From positions 2,122,536 to 2,186,535 of the forward strand of contig NZ_SMRO01000002.1 of NCBI RefSeq assembly GCF_004359985.1: a stretch of 64,000 nt of DNA, read 5' to 3'. Position numbers and translations under genes: made by a program. The stretch is from Paraburkholderia flava. Lineage in GTDB: Bacteria > Pseudomonadota > Gammaproteobacteria > Burkholderiales > Burkholderiaceae. Below the pieces are notes generated by a model, which saw nothing but the letters and a program-made list of their open reading frames with translations, searched no databases and had not been told where the DNA came from. Below, in pieces: positions 54,234-63,231 of this stretch (within the stretch, counting starts at the first letter, position 1; each line of letters begins with the position of its first letter).

Positions 54234-54797
54234 TCAAGCCTCAGCCGGCACGCGCGCAGGAATCTTGCCCACTGCACGCGCATACGCGAACAACCCACCC
54301 GCTTCGACGATATTCGCCAGCTCGCCGACCGGCTCGACCGGCGCATCCGCGCGACCGTTACCGATGCGCACGATCTGCTCGTCGACCAAAATCTCGATCA
54401 CGTCCCCCGTCTTGATCTGCTCGCACAGCCGGACCTTCGACACGACGGGCAGCAATTGCCCCGTCGATACGCAGTTGCGAAAGAAGATCCGTGCATACGA
54501 TTGCGCAATCACCGCGCGCACGCCGGCCGCACCCAACGTCACGACAGCATGTTCGCGCGACGAGCCGCAGCCGAAATTCTGCCCGGCGACGACGATGGTA
54601 TAAGGCGATTTTCCCAGTTGCGGGTCAATGAACGGCAGCGAGCCTTCCGGCAAGCCGCACATCGCAAGCGACGCAAGCTGCGCGTAACCCTCGGGACTGG
54701 AAGGATTGATCTTCAGATATTCGGCCGTCAGGATCTGGTCGGTATCGATGTTATCGCCGAGCACGTAGGCAACGCCCCGGATAGTCTTTGCAGTCAT
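54234..54797 (-). CDS. leuD: 3-isopropylmalate dehydratase small-subunit paralog
   Basis: A 187-residue swivel-domain subunit of the LeuD2/archaeal-like length, with GDNIDTDQILTAEYL (about 14), the substrate loop GCGSSREHAV (about 82) and ARIFFRNC (about 107). It pairs with the LeuC-like subunit 11 bp upstream. Since no leuA or functional leuB is nearby, the true substrate may be a different 2- or 3-hydroxy acid (for example citraconate/malate or dimethylmalate type); the symbol denotes family only. Confidence 0.85.
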   Translation of the reverse strand: MTAKTIRGVAYVLGDNIDTDQILTAEYLKINPSSPEGYAQLASLAMCGLPEGSLPFIDPQLGKSPYTIVVAGQNFGCGSSREHAVVTLGAAGVRAVIAQSYARIFFRNCVSTGQLLPVVSKVRLCEQIKTGDVIEILVDEQIVRIGNGRADAPVEPVGELANIVEAGGLFAYARAVGKIPARVPAEA

Positions 54798-54808
54798 GGC
54801 GGTCACGC

Positions 54809-56113
54809 TCACAGATAGACGTTGGGATTGACGAATTGCCCGGCCACCGCTGCGGCGGCCACGGTGTAAGGCGAACCGAGGTAGATGTTCGCGCGCTTGT
54901 TGCCCATGCGGCCGACGAAGTTGCGGTTCGTCGTCGATGCAACCGACAGCGGTTCGTTGACGCGACCGAACGTGTCGGACGGGCCACCGCAGCATGCGGC
55001 ACAACTCGGTTCCGACGACAGCGCCACGCCTGCGCCAGTCAGAATCGAATAGATCGACGTCCCGTTGACCTCGGTCGTGACGATGCCATGGAACACCTCT
55101 TTAGTCGCCGGCACCGCGAATGTGGGCACCGACACCTTGCGGCCATCAAGAATTCTTGCGGCAGCAATGAAGTCTTCGAGCTTGCCGCCGGTGCACGAGC
55201 CGATATACGCCTGCTGGATGCGAATGTCGGCCACCTCGTCCACGCTGCCCACGTTATCCGGCGAATGGGGTTTAGCGACGAGCGGCTGCATCGTCGACAC
55301 GTCGACGTCGAGCACGCGCACGTAGCTCGCGTCCGCATCGGGCGTGAGCACGTCGTACGGAATCTCGTTGCGGGTCGCGAGGTAATCGATCGTGGCCTGG
55401 TTCGGCACCATGATGCCGTTCTTCGCCCCGCACTCGACGACCATATTGCACAACGTCATCCGCTCTTCGACGGACAGCGCATCCACCACCTCCCCGCCGA
55501 ATTCGATCGCCTGATAGGTCGCGCCGTCGATCGTCAGTTCACCGAGCACCGCGAGAATCAAATCCTTCGCGAGCACGTGCGACGGCAACGATCCGCGGAA
55601 ATTGACGCGGATCGTCTCCGGCACCTTCAGCGGAATCTCGCCGGTGCCGAGCGCAAACGCGCCGTCCGTGATCCCCATCCCGACGGCGAAGGTGCCGAAT
55701 GCGCCGGACGTCACGGTATGCGAATCGGTGCCGAGCAGCACTTCGCCGGGACGGTTATGACCGCCCTCCGCGAGACCGATATGGCACACGCCGCGATATT
55801 TCGGCGTGCCTACGTCGTAGAAGTATTTGATTTCCTGCTCGCGCGCGAACTCGCGCATCACGCGCACGTTCTGGTTAGCCAGCACGTCGGCGGTATAGAT
55901 GAAGTGGTCCGGAATCATCACGAAGCGCGTCGGGTCCCAGACCCTCGCGCCCTCGCCGAACTCTTTCTTGAAGATGCTGATCACGCCCGGCGAACAGGGG
56001 TCGTGGGACATTAGCACGTCAACCTTGGCCCAAATCACTTCGCCGGGTGTCACCCGGGAACGGCCACTGGCTTTCGCCAGGACCTTCTGGCTTAAGGTCT
56101 GTCCGGTGCTCAT
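54809..56113 (-). CDS. leuC: 3-isopropylmalate dehydratase large-subunit paralog
   Basis: A 434-residue 4Fe-4S hydratase subunit, with LLGTDSHTVTSGAFG (about 126), GSCTGGKLEDF (about 309) and SCAACCGGPSDTF (about 371) giving the cluster cysteines. The last motif, C-A-A-C-C, differs from the C-S-M-C-L of housekeeping LeuC and marks the hydroxy-acid dehydratase paralog group. ATG 56113 follows AGGAG. It is divergent from a LysR gene, which probably regulates it. Confidence 0.88.
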   Translation of the reverse strand: MSTGQTLSQKVLAKASGRSRVTPGEVIWAKVDVLMSHDPCSPGVISIFKKEFGEGARVWDPTRFVMIPDHFIYTADVLANQNVRVMREFAREQEIKYFYDVGTPKYRGVCHIGLAEGGHNRPGEVLLGTDSHTVTSGAFGTFAVGMGITDGAFALGTGEIPLKVPETIRVNFRGSLPSHVLAKDLILAVLGELTIDGATYQAIEFGGEVVDALSVEERMTLCNMVVECGAKNGIMVPNQATIDYLATRNEIPYDVLTPDADASYVRVLDVDVSTMQPLVAKPHSPDNVGSVDEVADIRIQQAYIGSCTGGKLEDFIAAARILDGRKVSVPTFAVPATKEVFHGIVTTEVNGTSIYSILTGAGVALSSEPSCAACCGGPSDTFGRVNEPLSVASTTNRNFVGRMGNKRANIYLGSPYTVAAAAVAGQFVNPNVYL

Positions 56114-56209
56114 GCTTTGGCTCCTGTATCGGCTCGGGGAACATTCGTCTAGCGTCGTTTGGCGCCGACGATGTGAACGGAAAATAACATGACACACCTT
56201 CAAAAAGAA

Positions 56210-56220
56210 CAGATCATCTG
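56210..56220. promoter_or_regulatory. Palindrome CAGAT-C-ATCTG in the leuC/LysR gap
   Basis: A perfect 5-bp palindrome with one central base, placed 34 bp before the LysR start and 97 bp before leuC. Position between divergent genes suggests an operator. Confidence 0.4.
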
Positions 56221-56253
56221 CTTTGAGACCGTTTGTTTCCTGGGAGAAACGAA

Positions 56254-57168
56254 ATGAATCAGCTAGACCAGCTAACCTCAATGGTGATCTTCGCGAAGAT
56301 TGTCGACACCTTGAGCTATACCGAAGCGGCAAAACTGTTAGGCCTGTCGAAGTCGGCCGTCAGTAAGGAAATCAATCGACTTGAAACGGGGCTAGGCGTC
56401 ACGCTGCTTAAGCGCACCACGCGCAAGATCGAGGTCACGGAGGTCGGCCGCACTTACTATGAGTACTGCGTGCGGCTGCTTGCCGAGGTGCGCGGCGCGG
56501 ATGCGTTCGTGCGTCAGTATCACGAGGAGCCGGTCGGCAATCTGCGCGTCGTGGCCCCCACCACGTTCGGCAACAGGATGATCTTGCCCACGCTGTGCCG
56601 GTTTATCGCCAGCAATATCCACGTCCAGGTCGACCTCGAATTAACCGACCGCCTGGTCGATCTCAACGAACAGAACGTCGACGTCGCCATCGTCATCAGC
56701 CGCGACAAGCCCGATCAAGGCACCGTGCAGCCTTTGACCGAAGTGCACTGGGGCGTCTTCGCGTCGCCGGCCTACATCGCGTCCCATCCTCCTGTCACGC
56801 GCCCCGAAGATCTCGCACGCCACGGCTTCCTGCTGTTTCGCGGACCGGCCTATACAACCGCGCTACAACTGCGTCAGGGCAAGCGGCAACTGGAAACACG
56901 CGTGCGCTGCATCCTGCGCTCGAACAACAGCGTGTCGTTGCTGAACGCCGCGATCGCAGGCGTCGGTGTCGCCTATCTGCCGCGCTACGTCGCACGCGAA
57001 GCGATCGCAACCGGACAGCTGCAGCAACTCCTGCCCGACTGGGCCTCCGAAACACGCGTCGCCTATGTGATGTATCGCGACGACCGCTTTCTTTCCCCGC
57101 GCGTGCGCATGTTCGTCCAGGGGCTCGCAGATTTCTTTGCGAGCGAGGCGAGCGGGATCGACGGTTAA
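56254..57168 (+). CDS. LysR-family regulator (divergent from leuCD paralogs)
   Basis: A 304-residue LysR protein of the group with N-terminus NQLDQLTSMVIFAKIVD, HTH SKSAVSKEINRLE and a long C-terminal sensing domain. ATG 56254 is selected because GGGAG lies seven bases upstream; the open frame starts slightly earlier at 56233. Probably regulates leuCD and perhaps the oxygenase operon downstream. Confidence 0.9.
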   Translation: MNQLDQLTSMVIFAKIVDTLSYTEAAKLLGLSKSAVSKEINRLETGLGVTLLKRTTRKIEVTEVGRTYYEYCVRLLAEVRGADAFVRQYHEEPVGNLRVVAPTTFGNRMILPTLCRFIASNIHVQVDLELTDRLVDLNEQNVDVAIVISRDKPDQGTVQPLTEVHWGVFASPAYIASHPPVTRPEDLARHGFLLFRGPAYTTALQLRQGKRQLETRVRCILRSNNSVSLLNAAIAGVGVAYLPRYVAREAIATGQLQQLLPDWASETRVAYVMYRDDRFLSPRVRMFVQGLADFFASEASGIDG

Positions 57169-57733
57169 GCGCGCGACGCCCATCGGTCTTCGATGCACGA
57201 TTGTCGAATCAATGACGATTGTCGTTTCCTGTTCGATCGCCGAGCATTTCCCACGGGAAACAATTGGCATCACTACGAGGATTAGATTCTTTACCTCCAT
57301 GCGCCAGTGCTAATCTCAACCCACAACAAAGTTCAGCAATACATCGACACCTGCGTTTCGAATCTCTCGCCCTGTCACCAGCCTTGATCTTATGAAGTCG
57401 CTTAACTGATCCGCGAATCGGCATGGTTTGAAAATTATGTAGCAATCCTTATTACATATACGAGATTATGCGAAACGCATTTAATTTAAAGAACGACTTT
57501 TCGTCATATTAAATACCGACGCACAGACGATCGGTCCGATATTCGTTGTCCGCTTCGCCGATGCGAGCGGCACCCGAAATGCACGTCTCTTGCGCCATAA
57601 ACCTTCGCGGCGAGATGTCCCGGCAGTCGAATCAATGTCCAGTACGCCGCTCCCGTACCGGTCAACGTGAAATGCTTCCGTCTCTTCGGGGACGGGAATC
57701 TGTCGTGGTGTTCCTTACGTTTCAGGGGTCTAT
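57169..57733. other. 565-bp intergenic region with palindrome, upstream of oxygenase gene
   Basis: No convincing gene. It holds the perfect palindrome TTTCCC-AC-GGGAAA at 57247-57260, and an AT-rich block (about 57420-57520) typical of a promoter or silencer region. A short open frame at 57546-57737 has no coding look. AGGGG five bases before ATG 57734 is the oxygenase ribosome binding site. Confidence 0.55.
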
Positions 57734-58756
57734 ATGAAATCGACTTTCGAGTTTTCGGACGAAGAAAAGGATGCGCTATTCGAGGTTCTATGTTCAGTCA
57801 AGGAAAGCCCATATAAAGACTATTTTGCGTTTCACCGCAGCATCGGCGCCCTCACCGCCAATCACAAGGTTCCTGATTTCTTCCTCAACCTATGCGAACA
57901 GATCCGTGTCGATCGCTCGAAAGAGAAACGCTACGCGCATCTGCTACGGAACGTTCCGCTAGACGAGGACATTCCGGTCTTCGATCAGAACGACCCCGTT
58001 CACGACAAGTACGAAAAGAAGAAATCATTCGTCGGCGAAGCGCTACTCGATCTATTCGCACAGTTGACCGAGACCCCGCTACTAGCCTACGAAACACGTA
58101 ACAACGGCGACTTTTTCCACGACGTCTACGCACACAAGAAGTACAGCCAGACGCAGACGCAAAAAACCGACGGCGAATTGTTCTTCCATAACGATCGCAC
58201 CGCGCATCCGGTACGTGCCGACTTCCTGAGTCTTCTAGGCATGCGTTGCAGCGACGCGAACCGGATCTACACGGGTTTTCTCGACGGCCGCACACTGCTC
58301 GACCACATCAGCGAAGAACACCAGGCTTTACTTCGCAAACCGCTGTTCACCACCCCTTACGACGAATACTCGCGCGACTCGAATCGTCAGCAGGTGATGT
58401 CCGATCGTCACGCGATCCTCGAGAACGAACACAGCTTCCGCTACTACGACACGCGCACGACCTATGCGCCCGGCGCGCCGCTCGAAGCGATCAACGCATT
58501 GCTGTCGCTGAAGAACGCGATCGTCAAGGCGAACAAGGAACGCGTGCATATCCGCACCGGCGATCTCTTCTCGTTTGCGAATCAGGATGCGCTGCATAAC
58601 CGCGAACTGATCGAAATCAACGACGCCGAGAACGCGCAAAAGCGTTGGCTGCTGAAAACCTACAGCTTCCGCGACCCAGCCAGTCTGCGGCGCTTTAGCG
58701 ACTACTTCAGCCACGAGCAACCAGGACTCGTCAGAGAGTCAGCGACGGTCGACTGA
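57734..58756 (+). CDS. Clavaminate-synthase-like Fe(II)/2-oxoglutarate oxygenase
   Basis: A 340-residue TauD/clavaminate-synthase-superfamily enzyme. The iron triad is His152-x-Asp154 (FFHNDRTAHPVRADFLSLL) and His288 (ALHNRELIEI), with Arg304 (KRWLLKTY) placed to bind 2-oxoglutarate. The layout matches amino-acid hydroxylases such as VioC/AsnO, which carry HxE where this has HxD. It likely hydroxylates a free or carrier-bound amino or hydroxy acid. AT content and codon use at its 5' end differ slightly from neighbours. It begins a plus-strand trio with the dehydrogenase-like and MFS genes. Confidence 0.85.
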   Translation: MKSTFEFSDEEKDALFEVLCSVKESPYKDYFAFHRSIGALTANHKVPDFFLNLCEQIRVDRSKEKRYAHLLRNVPLDEDIPVFDQNDPVHDKYEKKKSFVGEALLDLFAQLTETPLLAYETRNNGDFFHDVYAHKKYSQTQTQKTDGELFFHNDRTAHPVRADFLSLLGMRCSDANRIYTGFLDGRTLLDHISEEHQALLRKPLFTTPYDEYSRDSNRQQVMSDRHAILENEHSFRYYDTRTTYAPGAPLEAINALLSLKNAIVKANKERVHIRTGDLFSFANQDALHNRELIEINDAENAQKRWLLKTYSFRDPASLRRFSDYFSHEQPGLVRESATVD

Positions 58757-58970
58757 CCGCACCCGCTTCATATCGACAGGTTTTGTGACGTGTTGCCGCG
58801 CCTTCGCGCATGGCAACGGCGATCCTCTGCGCGCGTATCGCGTGTGCATCGAGCTACGCCATCACCGACACGGTGATCGCGCGTCCGGATCGCCTGGCAC
58901 CTGATCCAGGGCCCTCCCGTCACACCGCACGTCCCTCGATACACCGACCTCCCGTCACGGGCTGATTGCG

Positions 58971-59912
58971 ATGAAGATATCGATATTCCCCGGCGCATAT
59001 CGCGATGCGCCGCTGTCAAGTCACGTTCTTACGCTGCTCGATGGTCTTAAGCAGCAAGGATGTGCAATCGACTACACGTCGATTTCCGCCGATGCAACGT
59101 TCGCCGAAACCGTCGCCGCCTGTGCGAATGCGGACGCCGTTCTGACGATGTCTGCGTCGCCTTTGTCGTCGCGGCTCGAAGCGATCTCGCATGCGTCCGA
59201 CCTGTTGGCATCGCTTCATTCGATCGCGTTACCGCGCGCGCTGTCGCATCTGTCGCCGGTCGGATCGGTCGTGGCCGGCGGACTGGACGTGCTCATCGTC
59301 GGCGATCGGCATTGCGGGCTGAGCGGCGCGTTGCCGCGCGGTGTCGTCGCGGGCGATCGCGAACTGATCGGCACCAACACGATCCGCTACGCGGAAAGCG
59401 ACATCCGTCGGCTTGCGCATCTGGCATTCGATATTGCGCGGCGCCGGTCATCTCGCCTGATTTCAGTCGATCAAGCCGATCACCTGGAGACGATGGAGTT
59501 ATGGCGCGACGTCGTCTCCGAAGTCGCCGACGAGTACCCCGACGTTCAGCTCGAACATCTGCTGATCGAACAGGCCCTTCAGCAACTCGTCACAGCACCG
59601 CATCGCTTCGACACGATCGTCGCAGGCGGCAGTCTCGCGACGATTCTCGCCGCACAGGCGAGCGTGCTGAGCGGACTGGCAGACGTATGGCCTCACGCAC
59701 TGGTGGGCGCCAGCACGTTCGGCATCTACGAAATCGCGGCACCTCGTCACGATGAATCCATAGCGTCGGTTTCTTTAGACGCCCACGCATTGGCCGCGCT
59801 CAACGCGCTGTCGCTGATGTTCCAGCTCGGTCCCGACGACGAGTCCCTCAAGACCGGCATAGAAAACGCCTACGCACACGCGTCCGTCGCCCATCGATCG
59901 ACACGTGCTTAG
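58971..59912 (+). CDS. Isopropylmalate-dehydrogenase-like protein lacking catalytic residues
   Basis: A 313-residue protein with the fold order of LeuB/tartrate dehydrogenase but shortened and altered. Recognisable: start MKISIFPG, YAESDIRRLAHLAF (140-153), SVDQADHLETMELWRDVVSEVADEYPDV-type core (166-192) and FDTIVAGGSLATILAAQAS (213-231). Family essentials are missing: DGIGPE after PG is gone, catalytic Lys is Gln168, metal Asp residues are Thr224, Ala228 and Glu200, and the NAD loop GSAPDIAGK is absent. The frame is intact, so it is a likely pseudoenzyme or has a new chemistry, not a decayed gene. RBS weak. Confidence 0.78.
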   Translation: MKISIFPGAYRDAPLSSHVLTLLDGLKQQGCAIDYTSISADATFAETVAACANADAVLTMSASPLSSRLEAISHASDLLASLHSIALPRALSHLSPVGSVVAGGLDVLIVGDRHCGLSGALPRGVVAGDRELIGTNTIRYAESDIRRLAHLAFDIARRRSSRLISVDQADHLETMELWRDVVSEVADEYPDVQLEHLLIEQALQQLVTAPHRFDTIVAGGSLATILAAQASVLSGLADVWPHALVGASTFGIYEIAAPRHDESIASVSLDAHALAALNALSLMFQLGPDDESLKTGIENAYAHASVAHRSTRA

Positions 59913-59954
59913 CCGTTCCCCCATCGCTTTCCGCACTCCACTCAGGAGATTGGC

Positions 59955-61304
59955 ATGACTACCGCATCGATACACGCCGCGACACGCGGACACGACAGTC
60001 TGGATCGCATCTACCGCGCGATTACGTTGCGCACGATCCCCATGCTGTTCGTTTGCTACATGTGCAACTACCTCGACCGCATCAACGTCGGGTTCGCAAA
60101 ACTGCAGATGCTCGACGATCTGAAAATGAGCGAGACCGCGTTCGGACTGGGCGCGGGGATTTTCTTCGTCGGCTATGTACTGGCCGGTGTTCCAAGCAGC
60201 TTCGCGTTGCGCAAAATCTCGCCACGTCGATGGATGTGCATCCTGATGCTCGTATGGGGTGCGCTGTCCGCGTCGCTGATGTGGGTCAAGTCGCCGTCGT
60301 CGTTCTACGTGCTGCGCTTTTTGACCGGTGTAGCCGAAGCGGGCTTCTTTCCGAGCATCGTGCTCTATCTCGCGCAGTGGTTTCCGTCTAGCCGGCGCGG
60401 CCGCGTGATGTCGCTGTTCATGGTGTCGATTCCGCTGTCGGGACTCGTCGGCGGACCGTTGTCGGGGTGGATCCTGCAGCACTTTGCAGCGGCGCCGAAC
60501 GGTCTCGCGGCATGGCAATGGCTCTATCTTCTACAGGGCGCACCGACCATCGTCATGGGGTTGGTGCTGCTATCGGTGCTACGCGACGACGTCGATCACG
60601 CCGACTGGCTAGGCGAATCCGGCAAGCAACTCATACGCGAAGACCTGGAACGCGACGCACGTCTGCAATCCACGCTACACAACACGCGCAAAACGGCACG
60701 CCCTGCATTGATCAGCCATACCGTACTGATGCTGGGCTTCGTCTATTTCTGCATCCAGATGGGCGTGTACGCGATGAACTTCTGGTTGCCGTCGATCATC
60801 CGGTCGCTTGGCTTTCCTAACCTCGGCGTTGTCGGTCTCATCAGCGCGGTCCCTTATCTGTGCGCCGCCGTGGTGATGGTTTTCGTCGGACGCTCCGCCG
60901 ATGCGCATCAGGAACGACGCCTGCACCTCGGCGTGCCGGTGCTCATTGGCTTCGTCGGTCTGCTGCTCGCCGCTACCGCGAACGGCAGCATACCGGTTGC
61001 GCTCGGTGGTCTCACGCTCGCGACCGCCGGCACGCTGACGGGACTCGCGATGTTCTGGCCGTTCACGTCCGCTGTTCCTGGAGGAAGTCCGTCGGCGCCG
61101 AGCGTCGCGCTGATCAACTCGGTCGGCCAGATCGCGGGCTTCGTGAGCCCCTATTTCATCGGGTGGGTCAGAGACACGACGCACAGCACCACGCCCGCGT
61201 TGTATCTACTATCGAGCGCGATGGCCCTCGGCGCGATTCTCGTGATGCGGCCGCCTCGCGCGATCAGCGTACCGATCGTTAGCAGCGAAGTTGCAACGGA
61301 TTGA
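59955..61304 (+). CDS. ACS-family MFS transporter
   Basis: A 449-residue anion:cation symporter-type MFS protein with 12 TM segments and the ACS signature CNYLDRINVGFAKLQM near residue 36. ACS members carry organic anions (tartrate, phthalate, hexuronates). ATG 59955 follows AGGAG. It lies 42 bp after the LeuB-like gene, so it probably imports the pathway substrate or exports its product. It converges with the next gene with 9 bp between stops. Confidence 0.88.
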   Translation: MTTASIHAATRGHDSLDRIYRAITLRTIPMLFVCYMCNYLDRINVGFAKLQMLDDLKMSETAFGLGAGIFFVGYVLAGVPSSFALRKISPRRWMCILMLVWGALSASLMWVKSPSSFYVLRFLTGVAEAGFFPSIVLYLAQWFPSSRRGRVMSLFMVSIPLSGLVGGPLSGWILQHFAAAPNGLAAWQWLYLLQGAPTIVMGLVLLSVLRDDVDHADWLGESGKQLIREDLERDARLQSTLHNTRKTARPALISHTVLMLGFVYFCIQMGVYAMNFWLPSIIRSLGFPNLGVVGLISAVPYLCAAVVMVFVGRSADAHQERRLHLGVPVLIGFVGLLLAATANGSIPVALGGLTLATAGTLTGLAMFWPFTSAVPGGSPSAPSVALINSVGQIAGFVSPYFIGWVRDTTHSTTPALYLLSSAMALGAILVMRPPRAISVPIVSSEVATD

Positions 61305-61313
61305 CGTGTGGGA

Positions 61314-62690
61314 TCAGGGGCGTCGCTTCGTGTTGCCTGATCCCGGCATCGCCCACCAGACGAGCGCAGCCACCAACGACAGCACAGCGACGATACCAAG
61401 CACCGCACTCATCGCCGTCTGAAATGCGTGGGCCGTCGAGATGAACGTGCCGAAGATCGCGACGCCCAGCGCGGACCCGCTTTGCCGCGCCGAATTCAGC
61501 ACTGCGGCCGCGACGCCCGCGCGATTCTTCTCGACGGTGCCGAGCGCCGGTGAAGTCGCGGCCGGCGAAATGAAACCCGACGCGAGGCCGATCGCGAGCA
61601 ACGGTGCAACGGCGAGCCAGTAATGCGAATGCGCGCTCGACAGCATCATGCCGAGTGCACCCGCCGCATACAGACCGAACGCGATGCACATCGACGGCCT
61701 GCTGCCGAGGTACTTCACGAGCCTGCTCGACAGCAGGCCGCCTATCGCAACCATGCCGGTCATCGGCAGGAATGCGAGCCCCGTGTCGAGCGCGGAATAG
61801 CCGCGCACCTGTTGATAGTAGAGGCTGAACGTGAACAGCATTCCGTAGAACACGAAAGCCGACGCCATCGACACGAACGTCGACGCCGAGAACAGCGCAT
61901 TGCGAAAGAACTGCAGCGGCAGCATCGGATTGCGTGTGCGCATTTCAATGACGAAGAACGCGACCCACGCAGCGCCAGTCGTCGCGAGTGCAACGACGAT
62001 CGGTACGGACGTCCATCCAAGCACCGGCCCTTCGATCAGCACGCCGATCAACGCCCCAAGCCCGACGATCGCCGCAAGCTGCCCCGGCAGATCGAAGTGC
62101 CGCGTCCGCGACGACACCGTACGATCGACCGACAACGTCAACCACAGCCCGACGATCCCGATCGGCACGTTGACGAAGAAGATGCTGCGCCAGCCGAGCA
62201 GATGAATCAGCAGCCCGCCGACCAGCGGACCGGATGCCATTGCAACGCCACCGCAACCCATCCATACGCTGACCGCGGCCGCACGTTCGGAAGGCACAGG
62301 ATAAGCGTCGTTGATCAGCGCGAGCGAACACGGCACGAGCAGCGCGCTACCGATGCCTTGCAACGCACGCGCTAACGTCAGCGTCGCGAGGTCGGGCGCG
62401 AAACCGCACAGCACCGATGCGAGCACGAAGAGCGCAAGCCCCGCGAAGTAGACGTTGCGCGCACCGAGCCGGTCGCCTAGCGTGCCGCCCGTCATCAGCA
62501 GACTCGCGAAGGTCAGCGTGTAGGCGTTGATGACCCACTGCAGCCCCGTGACGCTGCTGCTCAACGTGCTGCCGATTTCACGCAATGCAACGTTGACGAT
62601 CGATGCGTCCAGCAGCACGACCGTGTAGCTGATCGATGTCGCGGCCAGCACGCGATGTGCGGTACTGCGTGTCGATACGAGCTCGGCCAC
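61314..62690 (-). CDS. DHA2-family drug exporter (EmrB/QacA type)
   Basis: A 458-residue MFS exporter with 12-14 TM segments. It has the family motifs LDASIVNVALREIGSTL (about 28-44), GDRLGARN and motif C near GSALLVPCSLALIND. The start is GTG 62690. It lies two bases after the stop of the SnoaL-like gene, so both are cotranscribed. It likely exports hydrophobic drugs using proton motive force. The TolC homologue at 52.8 kb belongs to another cluster. Confidence 0.9.
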   Translation of the reverse strand: MAELVSTRSTAHRVLAATSISYTVVLLDASIVNVALREIGSTLSSSVTGLQWVINAYTLTFASLLMTGGTLGDRLGARNVYFAGLALFVLASVLCGFAPDLATLTLARALQGIGSALLVPCSLALINDAYPVPSERAAAVSVWMGCGGVAMASGPLVGGLLIHLLGWRSIFFVNVPIGIVGLWLTLSVDRTVSSRTRHFDLPGQLAAIVGLGALIGVLIEGPVLGWTSVPIVVALATTGAAWVAFFVIEMRTRNPMLPLQFFRNALFSASTFVSMASAFVFYGMLFTFSLYYQQVRGYSALDTGLAFLPMTGMVAIGGLLSSRLVKYLGSRPSMCIAFGLYAAGALGMMLSSAHSHYWLAVAPLLAIGLASGFISPAATSPALGTVEKNRAGVAAAVLNSARQSGSALGVAIFGTFISTAHAFQTAMSAVLGIVAVLSLVAALVWWAMPGSGNTKRRP

Positions 62691-62692
62691 GA

Positions 62693-63124
62693 TCAGCGCG
62701 CGTTGCCGTTGACGACGTTCATCAACGATTTGAATCCCACCCAGCCCCAGTACACGCGATGATGAACGATGAGCCCATCGGCCACGTCCATCACTTCGAC
62801 GAGATCCACCTGATCGCCGTCCGGCGTCTCGCGTGGATATTCCCAGGTCAGCTGATGCCCGTTGGAAAAGAAGAGACCCGTTCGATACCAGCGCCCCAAA
62901 CTATTCGGCAGCTTGCGCAGCCCTGCGTCGAAGAAGTCGCGAATCGCGGATTTGCCCCGCAGCACGCCGTCTGATTTTTCGGGCAAGGTCACGACGATCA
63001 ATGGCGTTTCGAGTATCGCATCGTCTGCATAGAGAGCGATCAAGCTCTCCAGATCGCGATCGACGACTGCGCGATGCCATTGCTCGTAGATGTGGAGAAT
63101 CGCGGGATCAGTGTGTGCGGTCAT
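62693..63124 (-). CDS. SnoaL-like / NTF2-fold protein
   Basis: A 143-residue protein with a cystatin-like NTF2 fold: LHIYEQWHRAVVDRDLESLIALYADDAILETP at the start (helix then strand of the family), GKSAIRDFFDAGL and a final HHRVYWGWVGF. Members include polyketide cyclases, limonene epoxide hydrolases and uncharacterised small enzymes. ATG 63124 is chosen over a longer Arg/Ser-rich frame to 63235. Function unknown; cotranscribed with the exporter. Confidence 0.72.
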   Translation of the reverse strand: MTAHTDPAILHIYEQWHRAVVDRDLESLIALYADDAILETPLIVVTLPEKSDGVLRGKSAIRDFFDAGLRKLPNSLGRWYRTGLFFSNGHQLTWEYPRETPDGDQVDLVEVMDVADGLIVHHRVYWGWVGFKSLMNVVNGNAR

Positions 63125-63231
63125 GGCAAGAGGCGCTAAGGAGGAGATTGCATCCAGCTTAGACGCGCAACCGCTCCGGATGCTTCGACGCGGATCGAAG
63201 CATGAACCGCGCAATGAAGCCACCGCTCGTA

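Noticed and set aside
54234..56113. Housekeeping leucine biosynthesis genes leuCD
   Set aside because: There is no leuA and no functional leuB nearby, the cysteine motif C-A-A-C-C differs from housekeeping LeuC, and a divergent LysR gene is typical of catabolic paralogs.
58971..59912. Decayed leuB pseudogene
   Set aside because: The frame is intact over 313 codons and lies in a spaced plus-strand gene set, so it is better treated as a divergent protein; decay is listed as an alternative.
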